Part shown: positions 1 to 8,920 of the stretch, piece by piece
Layout: each line of letters starts with the position of its first letter
Position numbering within the stretch: the first letter of the stretch is position 1
Assembly (NCBI RefSeq): GCF_001894925.1
Contig: NZ_BCXD01000002.1
Coordinates: 1-64,000, forward strand
From: Rhodococcus rhodnii NBRC 100604
GTDB lineage: Bacteria; Actinomycetota; Actinomycetes; Mycobacteriales; Mycobacteriaceae
Length of the DNA: 64,000 nt
Reading direction: 5' to 3'
Notes under the pieces: model-generated
Databases searched by the model: none
What the model was told of the DNA's origin: nothing
What the model saw: only the letters and a program-made list of their open reading frames with translations
Program-made: the position numbers and the translations under genes

Positions 1-282
1 GACAGCGAGTGTCGCGGTGCCGCAGAAGTCGACGGCGGAGAGATCGAGGACGAGGTCGCGCCGATCGTCGATCCGGCTCAGCGTGAACTCGCGGAGCCCG
101 TCCGCCGAACTCAGGTCGACCTCGCCGCTCACGGTGACGACGACGATCGAGTCTCCGATCTCGGTGGCGCGGAACGACGCCGCCCCACACGCCGTCGGAT
201 TCGATGCGTTGCCGAGCTGTGACCCCTCGGCGACGACACGGGGGCAGGGAGCGGAGATGGTCTTGGTTGCGATAACAGTCAT
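1..282 (-). CDS. STAS-domain protein (anti-sigma-factor antagonist-like), partial at left edge
   Basis: Reading the minus strand from the ATG at 280-282, 94 codons stay open to the window edge, so the C terminus is missing. After about 40 poorly conserved residues the protein reads IVVVTVSGEVDLSSA and then LVLDLSAVDFCGTATLA, the typical first two strands of a STAS domain (SpoIIAA/RsbV type). In such proteins a Ser or Thr just after the D-F/L motif is phosphorylated by an anti-sigma kinase; here the C-G-T-A segment could supply the Thr. A role in sigma-factor partner switching is inferred from the family. A stand-alone STAS regulator of another process is equally possible. Confidence 0.7.
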   Translation of the reverse strand, partial: MTVIATKTISAPCPRVVAEGSQLGNASNPTACGAASFRATEIGDSIVVVTVSGEVDLSSADGLREFTLSRIDDRRDLVLDLSAVDFCGTATLAV

Positions 283-548
283 GGCACTCCCACCTCTGTG
301 GACAATGACACGGAAAGCTGCTCGTCCCCCCGGCCCTGCGTACCAGCCGCGCCGCTTTTCCGACTCCGGCTGTCTGCTCAACCACGGGTGACGCTACCCC
401 ACCACGTCCCTACCAGCAAGGGTCCGGTATTGTGGCACGCACTCGTTCCATCTTCAACGACACCCGACGCGTGTCGCGACAATGCCGAGAGAATCGAAAT
501 CCGCTCCGAGCCTGCGGAAACGCCCCGGTCACGGGTGTGCCGGAAATG

Positions 549-1118
549 TCACGAATAGTCCTCGTCGCCCGGTGCGGTCCCGAGGGCGTCCTCGTCCTCG
601 TCGTCGACGGTGTGGACGGCCGCCTCCTCCGCGGACGCAGCGGCCCCGTCGATTCCGACGTCTCCCGCGACCAGATCCGCCTCGGTGTCCGGCGCCACTC
701 CCTCGTCCTCGGCGACGAGTCTCCCGGATCGCGCGTCGCCCACTTCGTAGTCCTCGGCGAACTCCCGATCGCCCGCGACGTCTCCCCGATCGTCGCCGAG
801 CTCGTCGTCGGCATCGCGGGGAACCTCGCCGTCCTCGGCCGCCGACACCCGCAGCGGGTCCTGGTAGTCCGAACTCAAGCCGACGTCGGGCACTTCCTCG
901 TCGAGCCGCTCATCGAGACTCTCCCCGGTGCGCTGCTCGTAATCGGTGAGGCCGTGCTTGTCGAGCCCGAGCGGCCGCTCGGGCGGCGAGAAGCCCTGGT
1001 CGAGCACGTCGTCGACACCGAGATCCTCGAGAGTGTCCTCGGGCTGCAGTTGATCGTCCTGGTCGAGGTTGTACTCGCCGTCCGACCCCTCGGGTGTGCT
1101 GTCCATGTCCTGGCTCAT
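549..1118 (-). CDS. DUF5709-type highly acidic protein
   Basis: A 189-residue protein, extremely rich in Asp and Glu with no membrane segment. The N-terminal stretch with DQLQPEDTLEDLGVDDVLD and SPPERP is what I recognise as the DUF5709 family, found in mycolic-acid actinobacteria and of unknown function. The start is ambiguous. The ATG at 1118 has a GGAGG only one base upstream, while the in-frame ATG four codons later (1106) has better spacing from the same GGAGG. The acidic tail looks disordered. It stands alone, divergent from the small plus-strand gene at 1255. No catalytic motif can be seen. Confidence 0.75.
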   Translation of the reverse strand: MSQDMDSTPEGSDGEYNLDQDDQLQPEDTLEDLGVDDVLDQGFSPPERPLGLDKHGLTDYEQRTGESLDERLDEEVPDVGLSSDYQDPLRVSAAEDGEVPRDADDELGDDRGDVAGDREFAEDYEVGDARSGRLVAEDEGVAPDTEADLVAGDVGIDGAAASAEEAAVHTVDDEDEDALGTAPGDEDYS

Positions 1119-1254
1119 GCCTCCACGATGCCACCGGAGGGCGCCGCACGGGGGCCGTCCGCGCGACCGATCCGCGCGCTGCGATTCCGGCGTCCGGCCG
1201 CGACGGGTGTGATTGGCTGACGGAGGACCCAGGACGGCGACCGAGGGAGAAGCC

Positions 1255-1512
1255 ATGGCCGGCAAGAGCGTGCCCACGACGGTGACCGCGGGACACCTGC
1301 GCGACCTGCTCGATTCGAAGGATCCGGACGCCGCGCTCGTCCTCGTGGGCGGTGCACCGACGCTCGCGTCGAATCCGTCCGACGACGATCTCGTGATCGT
1401 GACGCGCGACGAACTCACGGCGAGCCTGCCGAAGGGACGCGACGCGGGCGACACCGACCTCGAGTTCCAGGCCGCGAACCTCGAATCGATCGTCGATTCG
1501 CTCGGCGGCTGA
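1255..1512 (+). CDS. Small hypothetical protein, 85 aa
   Basis: I choose the ATG at 1255 because a GAGGGAGAAG ribosome-binding site precedes it. An earlier in-frame start at 1213 has none. The product is acidic, without a signal peptide or membrane segment. It begins MAGKSVPTTVTAGHLRDLL and contains a regular LVLVGGAPTL strand-like segment. I do not recognise a family. The codon pattern is typical of the neighbouring genes, so I think it is a real soluble protein. It converges on lpdA, and the palindromic repeat at 1566-1624 lies between the two stop codons. Confidence 0.65.
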   Translation: MAGKSVPTTVTAGHLRDLLDSKDPDAALVLVGGAPTLASNPSDDDLVIVTRDELTASLPKGRDAGDTDLEFQAANLESIVDSLGG

Positions 1513-1565
1513 CGCCCCGATACCGCTACCCTCCCGAACCCCGAAACCCCGCTACCCCGAAACCC

Positions 1566-1624
1566 CTGTGGCGCAATGTCACACCGTGTGCGCTGAACGC
1601 ACAGAATGTGACATCGCGCCACAG
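1566..1624. repeat. Long imperfect palindrome, copy 1 of a three-copy family
   Basis: Arms of 27 bases (1566-1592 and 1598-1624) pair with four mismatches around a 5-base loop. The core is GCGCAATGTCACA on one side and TGTGACATCGCGC on the other. The same core recurs at 39862-39932 and 56912-56966. This copy lies 26 bases past the lpdA stop on the minus strand and 53 bases past the stop of the plus-strand gene, so it could end transcription from both sides. A C-rich stretch of minus-strand RNA lies between the lpdA stop and the hairpin. Confidence 0.75.
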
Positions 1625-1650
1625 AGAGAGGGGGTGTGCCGGGGCAGGTG

Positions 1651-3054
1651 TCAGAAGTTGATCATGTGGCCCGCGAGGCCGTGGATCGCTTCCTGCAGCG
1701 CCTCCGACAGCGTCGGGTGCGTGTGGACGTTGCGCGCGAGCTCGTTGACCGTGAGGTCCCACTTCTGCGCGAGGGTGAGCTCCGGCAACAGCTCCGAGAC
1801 ATCGGGGCCGATGAGGTGCCCGCCGAGCAGCTCGCCGTACTTCTTGTCGGCGATGAGCTTGACGAAGCCGGTGGCGTCGCCGAGGCCGTGCGCCTTGCCG
1901 TTCGCGGTGAACGGGAACGTCGCCACCTCGACGTCGTAGCCCTCGTCCTCGGCCTGCTCCTGCGTGAGTCCGAAGCTCGCGACCTGCGGCTGGCAGAAGG
2001 TCGCGCGCGGCATCATGCGGTAGTCGCCGAGCGGCAGCGTCTCGGCTCCGCCGATCGTCTCGGCCGCGACGACGCCCTGCGCCTCCGCGACGTGCGCGAG
2101 CTGCAGCTTCGCGGTGACGTCGCCGATCGCGTACACGTGCGGGACGTTCGTGCGCATGTACTCGTCGATCTCGATAGCGCCGCGGTTGTCGAGTTCGACA
2201 CCGAGCTTGTCGAGGCCGTAGCCCTCGACGCGCGGCGCGAAGCCGACCGACTGCATGACCTTGTCGGCGACGACGGTCTCGACCTCACCGGACTTGTTGT
2301 CCTTGATCGAGACGCTGACCTTGTCGCCCTCGTCGTTGATCGACTGGACGGCCGCACCGGTCTTGATGGTGACGCCGAGCTTCTTGTACGCCTTCGTGAT
2401 CTCCTTCGACACGTCGACGTCCTCGTTGGGGAGCGCGCGGTCGAGGTATTCGACGATCGTGACGTCGACGCCGTAGTTGCGGAGCACGTACGCGAACTCC
2501 ATGCCGATCGCGCCGGCACCGACGATGACGATCGAGCCGGGCAGGTCACGCGTCATGATCTGCTCTTCGTACGTCACGACGTTGTCGCTCAGCGACGTGC
2601 CTGGCAGCAGCTTGGTGACGGAGCCGGTCGCGATGATCACGTTGTCGAACGTGATCTCCTCGCTTCCGCCCTTGGTGAGATCGACCGACAGCGAGTTGGA
2701 GCCGGTGAAGGATCCGAGCCCGTCGTACTCGGTGATCTTGTTCTTCTTCATCAGGAAGTGCACGCCCTTGACGCGCCCCTCCGCGACCTTGCGGCTGCGA
2801 TCGAACGCCGCACCGAAGTCGAACGATGCTTCACCCGAGATGCCGAAGGTCTTCGCCTCTTTCGTGAAGAGATGCGCGAGTTCGGCGTTCCGGAGAAGTG
2901 CCTTGGAGGGGATGCAGCCCACGTTGAGACACACACCGCCCCAGTACTTCTTCTCGACGATGGCGGTGCTCAATCCCAGCTGTGCCGCGCGGATGGCTGC
3001 GACGTACCCACCGGGGCCTGCTCCGAGGACAACGACGTCATAGTGTGAGGTCAC
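1651..3054 (-). CDS. lpdA: Dihydrolipoamide dehydrogenase (E3)
   Basis: FAD flavoprotein of 467 residues that reoxidises dihydrolipoamide with NAD+ in the pyruvate, 2-oxoglutarate and branched-chain dehydrogenase complexes. In mycobacteria the same protein (Lpd) also serves the peroxynitrite reductase system. Visible features are the N-terminal GAGPGG dinucleotide fold (residues 11-16), the redox disulfide in [13 protein letters not shown] (Cys42 and Cys47), a second nucleotide-binding GAGAIG, and the C-terminal HPTLSE active-site His near residue 446. The length is normal for the family. The start is GTG at 3054. The gene is monocistronic, with a hairpin upstream (3106-3132) and a palindrome downstream. 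Minus-strand transcription follows the WS/DGAT-like gene. Confidence 0.96.
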   Translation of the reverse strand: MTSHYDVVVLGAGPGGYVAAIRAAQLGLSTAIVEKKYWGGVCLNVGCIPSKALLRNAELAHLFTKEAKTFGISGEASFDFGAAFDRSRKVAEGRVKGVHFLMKKNKITEYDGLGSFTGSNSLSVDLTKGGSEEITFDNVIIATGSVTKLLPGTSLSDNVVTYEEQIMTRDLPGSIVIVGAGAIGMEFAYVLRNYGVDVTIVEYLDRALPNEDVDVSKEITKAYKKLGVTIKTGAAVQSINDEGDKVSVSIKDNKSGEVETVVADKVMQSVGFAPRVEGYGLDKLGVELDNRGAIEIDEYMRTNVPHVYAIGDVTAKLQLAHVAEAQGVVAAETIGGAETLPLGDYRMMPRATFCQPQVASFGLTQEQAEDEGYDVEVATFPFTANGKAHGLGDATGFVKLIADKKYGELLGGHLIGPDVSELLPELTLAQKWDLTVNELARNVHTHPTLSEALQEAIHGLAGHMINF

Positions 3055-3105
3055 AAGCCCCCAGGGTAGTCGGGCCCGTTTCCCGCGTCAGCGGATGGTC
3101 CGGTT

Positions 3106-3132
3106 ACCCGCAGGTAACCTCTACCTGCGGGT
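3106..3132 (-). terminator. Hairpin terminator after the WS/DGAT-like gene
   Basis: Perfect 11-bp arms ACCCGCAGGTA and TACCTGCGGGT with a 5-base loop. The hairpin straddles the TAG stop of the acyltransferase-like gene (3121-3123). There is no T-run, as is common in actinobacteria. It separates that gene from lpdA. Confidence 0.6.
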
Positions 3133-4464
3133 TCGCGTCTCCCGCACTGCCTGCGCGACCTCGTCCAGCGCACCGCCCAGCAGGGCCGTGTAGCCGTCCG
3201 GATCCGGGACGGCGCGCAGCCCGGCATGGACGCCGATCGCGACGGTCTCACCGATGCCGTGCACGCCGTGCGTCAGGGCCATCGCGGGCGACAGTCCCGG
3301 GAAGCCGGACGTGAATCGCACCGTTCCGCCGCCGAGGACGAGGTCGGCGGCGCCGCGCGCGACGCTCGAGACGACGGTGTTGCCCGAGACGGACGGCGGC
3401 CGGATGTGGAGCGGGAACCGGCCGACCTCGCGGTGGAGCACGCGCGGCGATGCGGCGTCGAAGGGCCCGTCGAGGTCCAGCATCATCCGGTAACGGATGC
3501 GCTCGGCCTGGGCCGCGAGGTCGGCGGCGATCACGGCGGCGCGCGCGGCGAGGTCACGCACTCCGGGTGCGAGCGTCACCGAGGCGTTGGCGTACTGATT
3601 CGCGCTCGCGCCGGACCGCACACGGGCCGCGACGGGCAGCTCCGCGCCGAGCGAGGCCGGGACGTCGTCGCCCGCCGCCGTCAGATATCGCTCGATCGCC
3701 AGCGAGATCGCGGTGCACGCGCCCGCCGTCACCGAGACGCCCGGTCCGGTGAGGGACGCGCGGTCTCGCACGAGGACGCGCACCGCGTGCGCATCGCCGG
3801 GGTCGGCGTCGAGACGGGTGAGCTCCCGGCCCGCGGGCGGCGGCGCGATCGCTCCCGCCTCGGTCGCACTGTCGAGTTCGGCGCGGGCCGCGGTGGCGCG
3901 CGTCGTCGCGCTGCGCCTGCGCAACGACCGCGCGATCTCGTGGCCGGCGGCGCGCACCGCGATGCGAGCGGGGCCGGGCCTGCGTACCGGCATGCGTTCC
4001 GCCCTGGTCGCACCGTCGCCGAACAGGGTGCGCGCGATCTCGCCGGCGCGCACGCCGTCGGCGACGAAGTGCGCGATCACGAACACCGCGACGAGCGCGG
4101 GGCCGTCGCACCCGGGCGCCCCGGTCACACCCGGATACACCTCGACCCGCCACGGCGCGCGGGCACTCAGCGACGTCGCGGTCGACGCCGCGAGCGCGGT
4201 CTGCACCTCGCGCCACGACCGCGCGGCGTGGATCAGCACCCGTTCGGCGGGCGGCGGTCCCGGCACGAGATAGGGCAGATCGAGAGTGCCGGGGACCTCG
4301 CACACCGCGCGCCCGAGTTCGGGGACCGTGGCCGCGCGCAGCAGAATCTCGCCGCGAGCCTGCTCGGCGTCGCCACCGTCGAAGCAGTACAGCTGGAACT
4401 GATCGGTGCGGATGCGCCGCGACACCCACAGTGCCTGCGCGTCCCGCGCACCGATCTGCCGCAT
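3121..4464 (-). CDS. WS/DGAT-superfamily acyltransferase-like protein
   Basis: About 447 residues from the ATG at 4464. A longer open frame to 4548 is Arg-rich and unlikely. The sequence VFVIAHFVADGVRAG holds the HxxxDG motif of the condensation/wax ester synthase-diacylglycerol acyltransferase fold; only the second, catalytic His of the usual HHxxxDG is present. The C-terminal half (GNTVVSSVARGA, then a PxLSPAMALTHGVHGIGETVAIGVHAG-like region, then VPDPDGYTALL) resembles the WSD1 C-terminal domain. The likely role is acyl transfer from acyl-CoA to an alcohol or glyceride, but the motif is minimal and the substrate cannot be read from sequence. It is divergent from the S9 peptidase, with 92 bases between. 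Confidence 0.65.
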   Translation of the reverse strand: MRQIGARDAQALWVSRRIRTDQFQLYCFDGGDAEQARGEILLRAATVPELGRAVCEVPGTLDLPYLVPGPPPAERVLIHAARSWREVQTALAASTATSLSARAPWRVEVYPGVTGAPGCDGPALVAVFVIAHFVADGVRAGEIARTLFGDGATRAERMPVRRPGPARIAVRAAGHEIARSLRRRSATTRATAARAELDSATEAGAIAPPPAGRELTRLDADPGDAHAVRVLVRDRASLTGPGVSVTAGACTAISLAIERYLTAAGDDVPASLGAELPVAARVRSGASANQYANASVTLAPGVRDLAARAAVIAADLAAQAERIRYRMMLDLDGPFDAASPRVLHREVGRFPLHIRPPSVSGNTVVSSVARGAADLVLGGGTVRFTSGFPGLSPAMALTHGVHGIGETVAIGVHAGLRAVPDPDGYTALLGGALDEVAQAVRETRTRR

Positions 4465-4556
4465 CCGGTCAGCGTACGGTCGGCCCGCGCCACGCCGTCG
4501 CGAGATGGTCGCGGTGCGCCGTGGTGACGAATCGTCGCGGTGCCACAATGGGGCGC

Positions 4557-6581
4557 ATGAGCGATCCGCATCTGTGGTTGGAAGAGGTCACCTCCGAGAC
4601 GGCGCTCGACTGGGTGCGCGAACGCGGCGCCCGCGCCGTCGCCGAGTTCGCCGACGCCCCGGAGTTCGCCGAACTCGAGAGCCGCATCCTCGAGGTCCTC
4701 GACACCGACGCCCGCATTCCGTACGTGAGCATGCGCGGCGAGTGGCTCTACAACTTCTGGCGCGACGCCGAGCATCCCCGCGGGCTCTGGCGGCGCACGA
4801 CTCTCGCGTCGTATCGCACCGAGGCCCCCGAGTGGGACGTCGTGCTCGACGTCGACGCACTCGCCGCCGCCGAGGACGAGAACTGGGTGTGGGCGGGCGC
4901 CTCCGTCCTGCGTCCGGACCAGTCGCGCGCCCTGCTCTCGCTGTCGCGCGGTGGCGCGGATGCCGCCGTCGTGCGCGAATTCGACATGGCGACACGGGAG
5001 TTCGTGACGGGCGCCGATGCCTTCGAACTCGACGAGGCGAAGAGCGGTATCGAGTGGATCGACCGCGATTCGGTGTACGTCGAGACCGACTTCGGTCCCG
5101 GTTCGCTCACCGATTCCGGCTACCCACGCGTGTCCAAGCTGTGGCGGCGCGGCACTCCGCTCGCCGACGCCGAGACGGTCTTCGAGGGCGAGCGGACCGA
5201 CGTCTCCGTCGGCACCGGTTACGACGACACCGAGGGCTTCGAGCGCACGTTCGTCTCGCGGTCGCTCGACTTCTACCGTTCGGAGCGGTTCGAGAAGCTG
5301 CCCGACGGCGAATTCGTCCGGATCGACGTTCCCGAGGACGCCGGGATGGGCGTGCACCGGCAGTGGCTCACGATCCGGCCGCGCACCGACTGGGAGATCG
5401 GCGGCGCGACGTACCCGGCCGGTTCGCTGCTCGCCGCCGACTACGACGCCTGGACGGCGGGCGACCGCACGCTGATTCCGCTCTTCACGCCCGACCCGCA
5501 CACCTCGCTCGATCAGGCGGTGTGGCTGCGCGATCACCTGATCCTGGTGACGCTCACCGACGTTCGCACCGCGATGCACGTGCTGACGCCCGCGGCCGCC
5601 GGCGAGCCGTGGACGTCGCAGCCGGTCGACGGCATCCCCGAGCTCACGAGCAGTTCCGTCGTGGCGGCCGATTCCCGTTCCGGCAACGCCTTCTTCGTCA
5701 ACGCGAGCGGCTTCACGACGCCGTCGACGTTGCTGTACGGCGAACCGGGCGCGCCGCTCGAGGCCGTCAAGCGCGCGCCGGGCTTCTTCGACACCACCGA
5801 CACGAGCGTCGAGCAGTTCTTCGCGACGTCCGACGACGGCACCGCGATCCCGTACTTCGTGGTGCGGCGCACGGCCCTGCCGCCGAACGCACCGACGCTG
5901 CTCTACGGCTACGGCGGCTTCGAGAACTCGCTCGTGCCCGGCTACAGCGGCACGATCGGGCGCGGCTGGATCGAGCGCGGCGGCGTGTACGTCGTCGCGA
6001 ACATCCGTGGCGGCGGCGAGTACGGCCCGGCGTGGCACACGCAGGCCATCAGGGAGGGACGCCACCTCGCGTACGAGGACTTCGCCGCCGTCGCACGCGA
6101 TCTCGTCGCCAGGGGAATCACGACGCCGCGCAACCTCGGCGTCCAGGGCGGCAGCAACGGCGGCCTGCTCACGGGCGTCATGCTCACCCGCTACCCCGAG
6201 TTGTTCGGTGCGATCGTGTGTTCCGTTCCGCTGCTGGACATGTCGCGCTATCACCGGCTTCTCGCCGGTGCGTCGTGGATGGCCGAATACGGCGACCCCG
6301 ACGACCCGGAAGACTGGGCGTTCCTGCGCGAGTACTCGCCGTACCACAACACCGATCCCGACCGGACGTATCCGCCGGTGCTGTTCACGTCGTCCACCCG
6401 TGACGACCGCGTCCATCCCGGGCACGCTCGCAAGATGGTGGCCCTGCTCGAGGAACAGGGCCGCGAGAGTGTCTGGTACTACGAGAACATCGAGGGCGGG
6501 CACGGCGGCGCAGCCGACAACAAGCAGTCGGCGTTCAAGGCGGCGCTCACCTACACGTTCCTGTGGGAGACGCTGACGTAG
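4557..6581 (+). CDS. Prolyl oligopeptidase family (S9A) serine peptidase
   Basis: 674 residues from the ATG at 4557; an ATG three codons upstream is also possible. It has an N-terminal beta-propeller region and a C-terminal alpha/beta hydrolase domain. The catalytic triad is visible as Ser533 in GGSNGG, Asp616 in TRDDRVHPGH and His649 in EGGHGG. The approach motif YGYGGFENS and the segment NIRGGGEYG are also typical of the family. No signal peptide is seen, so it should be a cytoplasmic post-proline or oligopeptide hydrolase. It matches the peptidase gene near lpd in M. tuberculosis (Rv0457c, from memory). It converges on an alpha/beta hydrolase gene with 10 bases between stops. Confidence 0.92.
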   Translation: MSDPHLWLEEVTSETALDWVRERGARAVAEFADAPEFAELESRILEVLDTDARIPYVSMRGEWLYNFWRDAEHPRGLWRRTTLASYRTEAPEWDVVLDVDALAAAEDENWVWAGASVLRPDQSRALLSLSRGGADAAVVREFDMATREFVTGADAFELDEAKSGIEWIDRDSVYVETDFGPGSLTDSGYPRVSKLWRRGTPLADAETVFEGERTDVSVGTGYDDTEGFERTFVSRSLDFYRSERFEKLPDGEFVRIDVPEDAGMGVHRQWLTIRPRTDWEIGGATYPAGSLLAADYDAWTAGDRTLIPLFTPDPHTSLDQAVWLRDHLILVTLTDVRTAMHVLTPAAAGEPWTSQPVDGIPELTSSSVVAADSRSGNAFFVNASGFTTPSTLLYGEPGAPLEAVKRAPGFFDTTDTSVEQFFATSDDGTAIPYFVVRRTALPPNAPTLLYGYGGFENSLVPGYSGTIGRGWIERGGVYVVANIRGGGEYGPAWHTQAIREGRHLAYEDFAAVARDLVARGITTPRNLGVQGGSNGGLLTGVMLTRYPELFGAIVCSVPLLDMSRYHRLLAGASWMAEYGDPDDPEDWAFLREYSPYHNTDPDRTYPPVLFTSSTRDDRVHPGHARKMVALLEEQGRESVWYYENIEGGHGGAADNKQSAFKAALTYTFLWETLT

Positions 6582-6591
6582 CGAGCATCGC

Positions 6592-7422
6592 TCAGCGGTC
6601 GTGCAGCCACTCGGCCACCCGGTCGACGACGCCGCGCGAGCCGCGAATCCATCCGTTGTGCCCCAACCGTTCCGGCTCGTGCCAGCGTGTGACGTCGGCA
6701 TCCGGAAACTTGGCGAGCATGGCCCGCACCGAACGCTCGGGGGCCATGTCGTCGCCCTCGACGGTGACCGACAGGACCGGCAGCGTGAGCCGAGAGATCC
6801 GCTCCTCGTAGTCGATGTCGGCGCCGGCCGGCACGATACGGCCCGTCCGCGCGAATCGAGCCCAGTCGGCGATGAGCGTCTTCGACTGCCGCCCGAAACC
6901 GCCGACGTCGAATCGGTCACCGGGCCAGAACCCGGCGACGTTCGCCGTCATCGACATCGCGGCGGAGCCCACGAGCAGCCCCGCGGACCGGGCGCCCCCG
7001 AAACCGCGATGGTAGGGCGAACCCGAGGCGACGAGGATCAACCCTGCCAGTCTGCGCCGCACCCGCGCCGCATAGAGGACACCGAGTTGGCCGCCCATGC
7101 TGTGTCCCAGCAGGTACGGCGTGCTCTCGGGAAACCGCAGCCGCACCGTCTCGAACATCGCCGGCAGGTCGACGCTGACGAGTTCGTGATAGCCGAACCG
7201 GCTCGACGGCCCCGGCCGCGGGCGGCTGTCGCCCTGCCCGCGCAGTTCGCCGATAGCGGCGTTGAATCCGTGCGCGACGAGTCGTTCCGCGAGCAGGTCG
7301 TAGTAACCGCCGGGGACGCCGAGACCCGGGAGGATCACGACGACGGGCGCACCGTCACCCCCGTCGAACAATCGCACGGGAGTGACGGTGCCGTCCGGCA
7401 TGCTGACCCTCACGGTCTCCAT
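6592..7422 (-). CDS. Alpha/beta hydrolase, serine hydrolase type
   Basis: 276 residues. The nucleophile elbow GHSMGG and the oxyanion region LPGLGVPGGYYDLL are clear. The acid is probably in VTVEGDDMAPE and the catalytic His in LGHNGW near the C terminus. The serine aminopeptidase/monoacylglycerol-lipase-like fold gives no substrate. There is no signal sequence. It lies just downstream (27 bases) of the secreted mycolyltransferase gene on the same strand and could be cotranscribed with it, which makes a lipid or ester substrate attractive but unproven. Confidence 0.85.
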   Translation of the reverse strand: METVRVSMPDGTVTPVRLFDGGDGAPVVVILPGLGVPGGYYDLLAERLVAHGFNAAIGELRGQGDSRPRPGPSSRFGYHELVSVDLPAMFETVRLRFPESTPYLLGHSMGGQLGVLYAARVRRRLAGLILVASGSPYHRGFGGARSAGLLVGSAAMSMTANVAGFWPGDRFDVGGFGRQSKTLIADWARFARTGRIVPAGADIDYEERISRLTLPVLSVTVEGDDMAPERSVRAMLAKFPDADVTRWHEPERLGHNGWIRGSRGVVDRVAEWLHDR

Positions 7423-7449
7423 GCCCGGAAACTACACCCGAGAGAGGCT

Positions 7450-8499
7450 CTAGACGCCGAGCGGTCCCGCGAGGATCGGCCACGACTTGTGAAGCTGGTC
7501 CTGCCAGTACGGCCACGAGTGCGTGCCGATCGGCTGGAAGTCGAAGGTCGCGGGGATGCCCAGCTCGCCCAGGCGTCCGGCGAGAGTGTGCGTGCACTGG
7601 TTGACGGCCGCTTCGATCACGGTGCCCATGATCATCCGGCTCGTGAACTCGTCGGTGTCACCGTCGATGCCGGGTGCACTCAGCGCATCGTACGGGCCGG
7701 GAATGCCGGTGCCCGAGCTGACGTAGATCTCGAGGCCGCGCAGCTTCTCGGCGTTCGCGGTGGGATCGTTGGCGATCCATCCGGGGCCGCCCTTGGGGCC
7801 CCACATGTTCTCCGAGTCGGCGCCGCCGCGGCCCTCGACGACCAGGTCGACGTACATCCGGCCCGGCTGCGTCGCGGTCTGGGCGCAGCCCGAGTACGCC
7901 CCGACGCTGCGGTACAGGTCGGGTGCCGCCTGCGCGAGCGAGAGCACCGAGGAGCCGGCCATCGAGATTCCGGCGATCGAGTTGACGCCGGTCGTCCCGA
8001 AGGTCTCGTCGATGATGGGCGGCAGTTCCTGGGTGAGGAAGGTCGTCCACTTGTTGCGGCCGAGGACCGGGTCGTCCTGCTCCCAGTCGGAGTAGTAGCT
8101 GAAAGCGCCCGCCGTCGGTGTGACGACGTTGACGTTCTTGTCGGCGAAGAACTCGACGACGTCGGTCTGCGCATCCCACGTCGCGGCGTCCTCTCCGCCG
8201 CCCGCACCGTTGAGCAGGTAGAGCGTGGGGCGCGGCTCCGACGTGTCCGCGGGAGTGAGGACGCGCAACGGGATCTCACGATCCATCGCGGCGGAATAGA
8301 CGGTGATGTCGAGCTGACGCTCGCCCCGCTCGTCGGTCCGGACGAGCGACGACGTTCCCGTCGACGGCTGGGCGGTGGCGGCCGGAGCGACCGCGAGCGC
8401 GGTACCCGCGGCGAGCGCGGCCGCCGTGATCCACCTCATGGAGTTGACGAAGAGTTCGGACCGATGGGGCTTGGACCGATTGGCTTCGGACTGATGCAT
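7450..8499 (-). CDS. Secreted mycolyltransferase (antigen 85 / esterase D-like), paralogue 1
   Basis: 349 residues starting at the ATG at 8499, which has a GAGGTG ribosome-binding site five bases upstream; a second ATG at 8439 lacks one. The signal sequence around residues 21-44 ends ATAQP. The mature enzyme has the nucleophile Ser179 in GISMAGSS, the ENMWG segment, a Cys pair (YSGCAQT and QCTHT) and catalytic His327 in GTHSWPYW, all marks of the Ag85/corynemycolyltransferase family. Such enzymes move mycolic acid from trehalose monomycolate to arabinogalactan, to another trehalose, or to Ser of small porins. The second paralogue at 9318-10289 and the small peptide ORFs between suggest a local mycoloylation unit. 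Confidence 0.9.
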   Translation of the reverse strand: MHQSEANRSKPHRSELFVNSMRWITAAALAAGTALAVAPAATAQPSTGTSSLVRTDERGERQLDITVYSAAMDREIPLRVLTPADTSEPRPTLYLLNGAGGGEDAATWDAQTDVVEFFADKNVNVVTPTAGAFSYYSDWEQDDPVLGRNKWTTFLTQELPPIIDETFGTTGVNSIAGISMAGSSVLSLAQAAPDLYRSVGAYSGCAQTATQPGRMYVDLVVEGRGGADSENMWGPKGGPGWIANDPTANAEKLRGLEIYVSSGTGIPGPYDALSAPGIDGDTDEFTSRMIMGTVIEAAVNQCTHTLAGRLGELGIPATFDFQPIGTHSWPYWQDQLHKSWPILAGPLGV

Positions 8500-8654
8500 G
8501 AACTCACCTCTGGTCTGGCGTCGTGGCCGTGATCAGCGCCGATCCGGCCGACTCGAAACGAATGGTCGCATGTCCAGGGACGACGCGAAAAATCAGGGAT
8601 CGCGCCCGGGTGATCACCGATGCCGCGGCGGAACCCACGCGTCATCCTGGAAAC

Positions 8655-8873
8655 ATGAACGAATACACGACCCCGAACCCCGGCAACGCCTCCAAGCGGT
8701 TCGTGCGCTCGCGGACGGACCGAAAGATCTCCGGCGTGTGCGGTGGAATCGCACACTACTTCGGCATCGATGCCAATCTCGTGCGCGTTCTCGTCGTCCT
8801 CGCGACGCTCCTCACGACGGGCGGCGGGCTTCTCGCCTACGTCGCCGCGTGGGTCATCATGCCGGAGGAATGA
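8655..8873 (+). CDS. PspC-domain small membrane protein
   Basis: 72 residues from the ATG at 8655, preceded by a weak GGAA. KRFVRSRTDRKISGVCGGIA followed by HYFGIDANLVRVLVVLATLLT is a nearly complete PspC domain, and the C-terminal hydrophobic stretch ending AAWVIMPEE is a single membrane helix. PspC proteins act in phage-shock or envelope-stress responses, often with LiaR/Tox-type kinases; none is visible here. It lies on the plus strand between two minus-strand mycolyltransferase genes, transcribed opposite to them, and faces peptide A across a strong hairpin. Confidence 0.9.
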   Translation: MNEYTTPNPGNASKRFVRSRTDRKISGVCGGIAHYFGIDANLVRVLVVLATLLTTGGGLLAYVAAWVIMPEE

Positions 8874-8920
8874 TCTCTCGCGAGTGCGGTCTGCACTCCG
8901 TAGTGGTGGTGGAAACACTG

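Noticed and set aside
1566..1624. TGTCACA...TGTGACA cores as CRP/FNR operator sites
   Set aside because: The pairing extends to 23-27 bases per arm and the sites lie after stop codons rather than before promoters, so an RNA hairpin is more likely than a transcription-factor site.
3226..4527. Long open frames on the strand opposite the WS/DGAT-like gene, and similar ones opposite mrpA, ThiG/ABC genes, groEL and pta
   Set aside because: They are Arg/His/Asp-rich, lack ribosome-binding sites and known domains, and are explained by the GC-rich codon bias of the real gene on the other strand.
7450..8499. The Ag85-like genes as ordinary esterases
   Set aside because: The GISMAG nucleophile, ENMWG, GTHSW histidine motif, Cys pair and signal peptide together point to the mycolyltransferase branch, although enzymatic proof is lacking.
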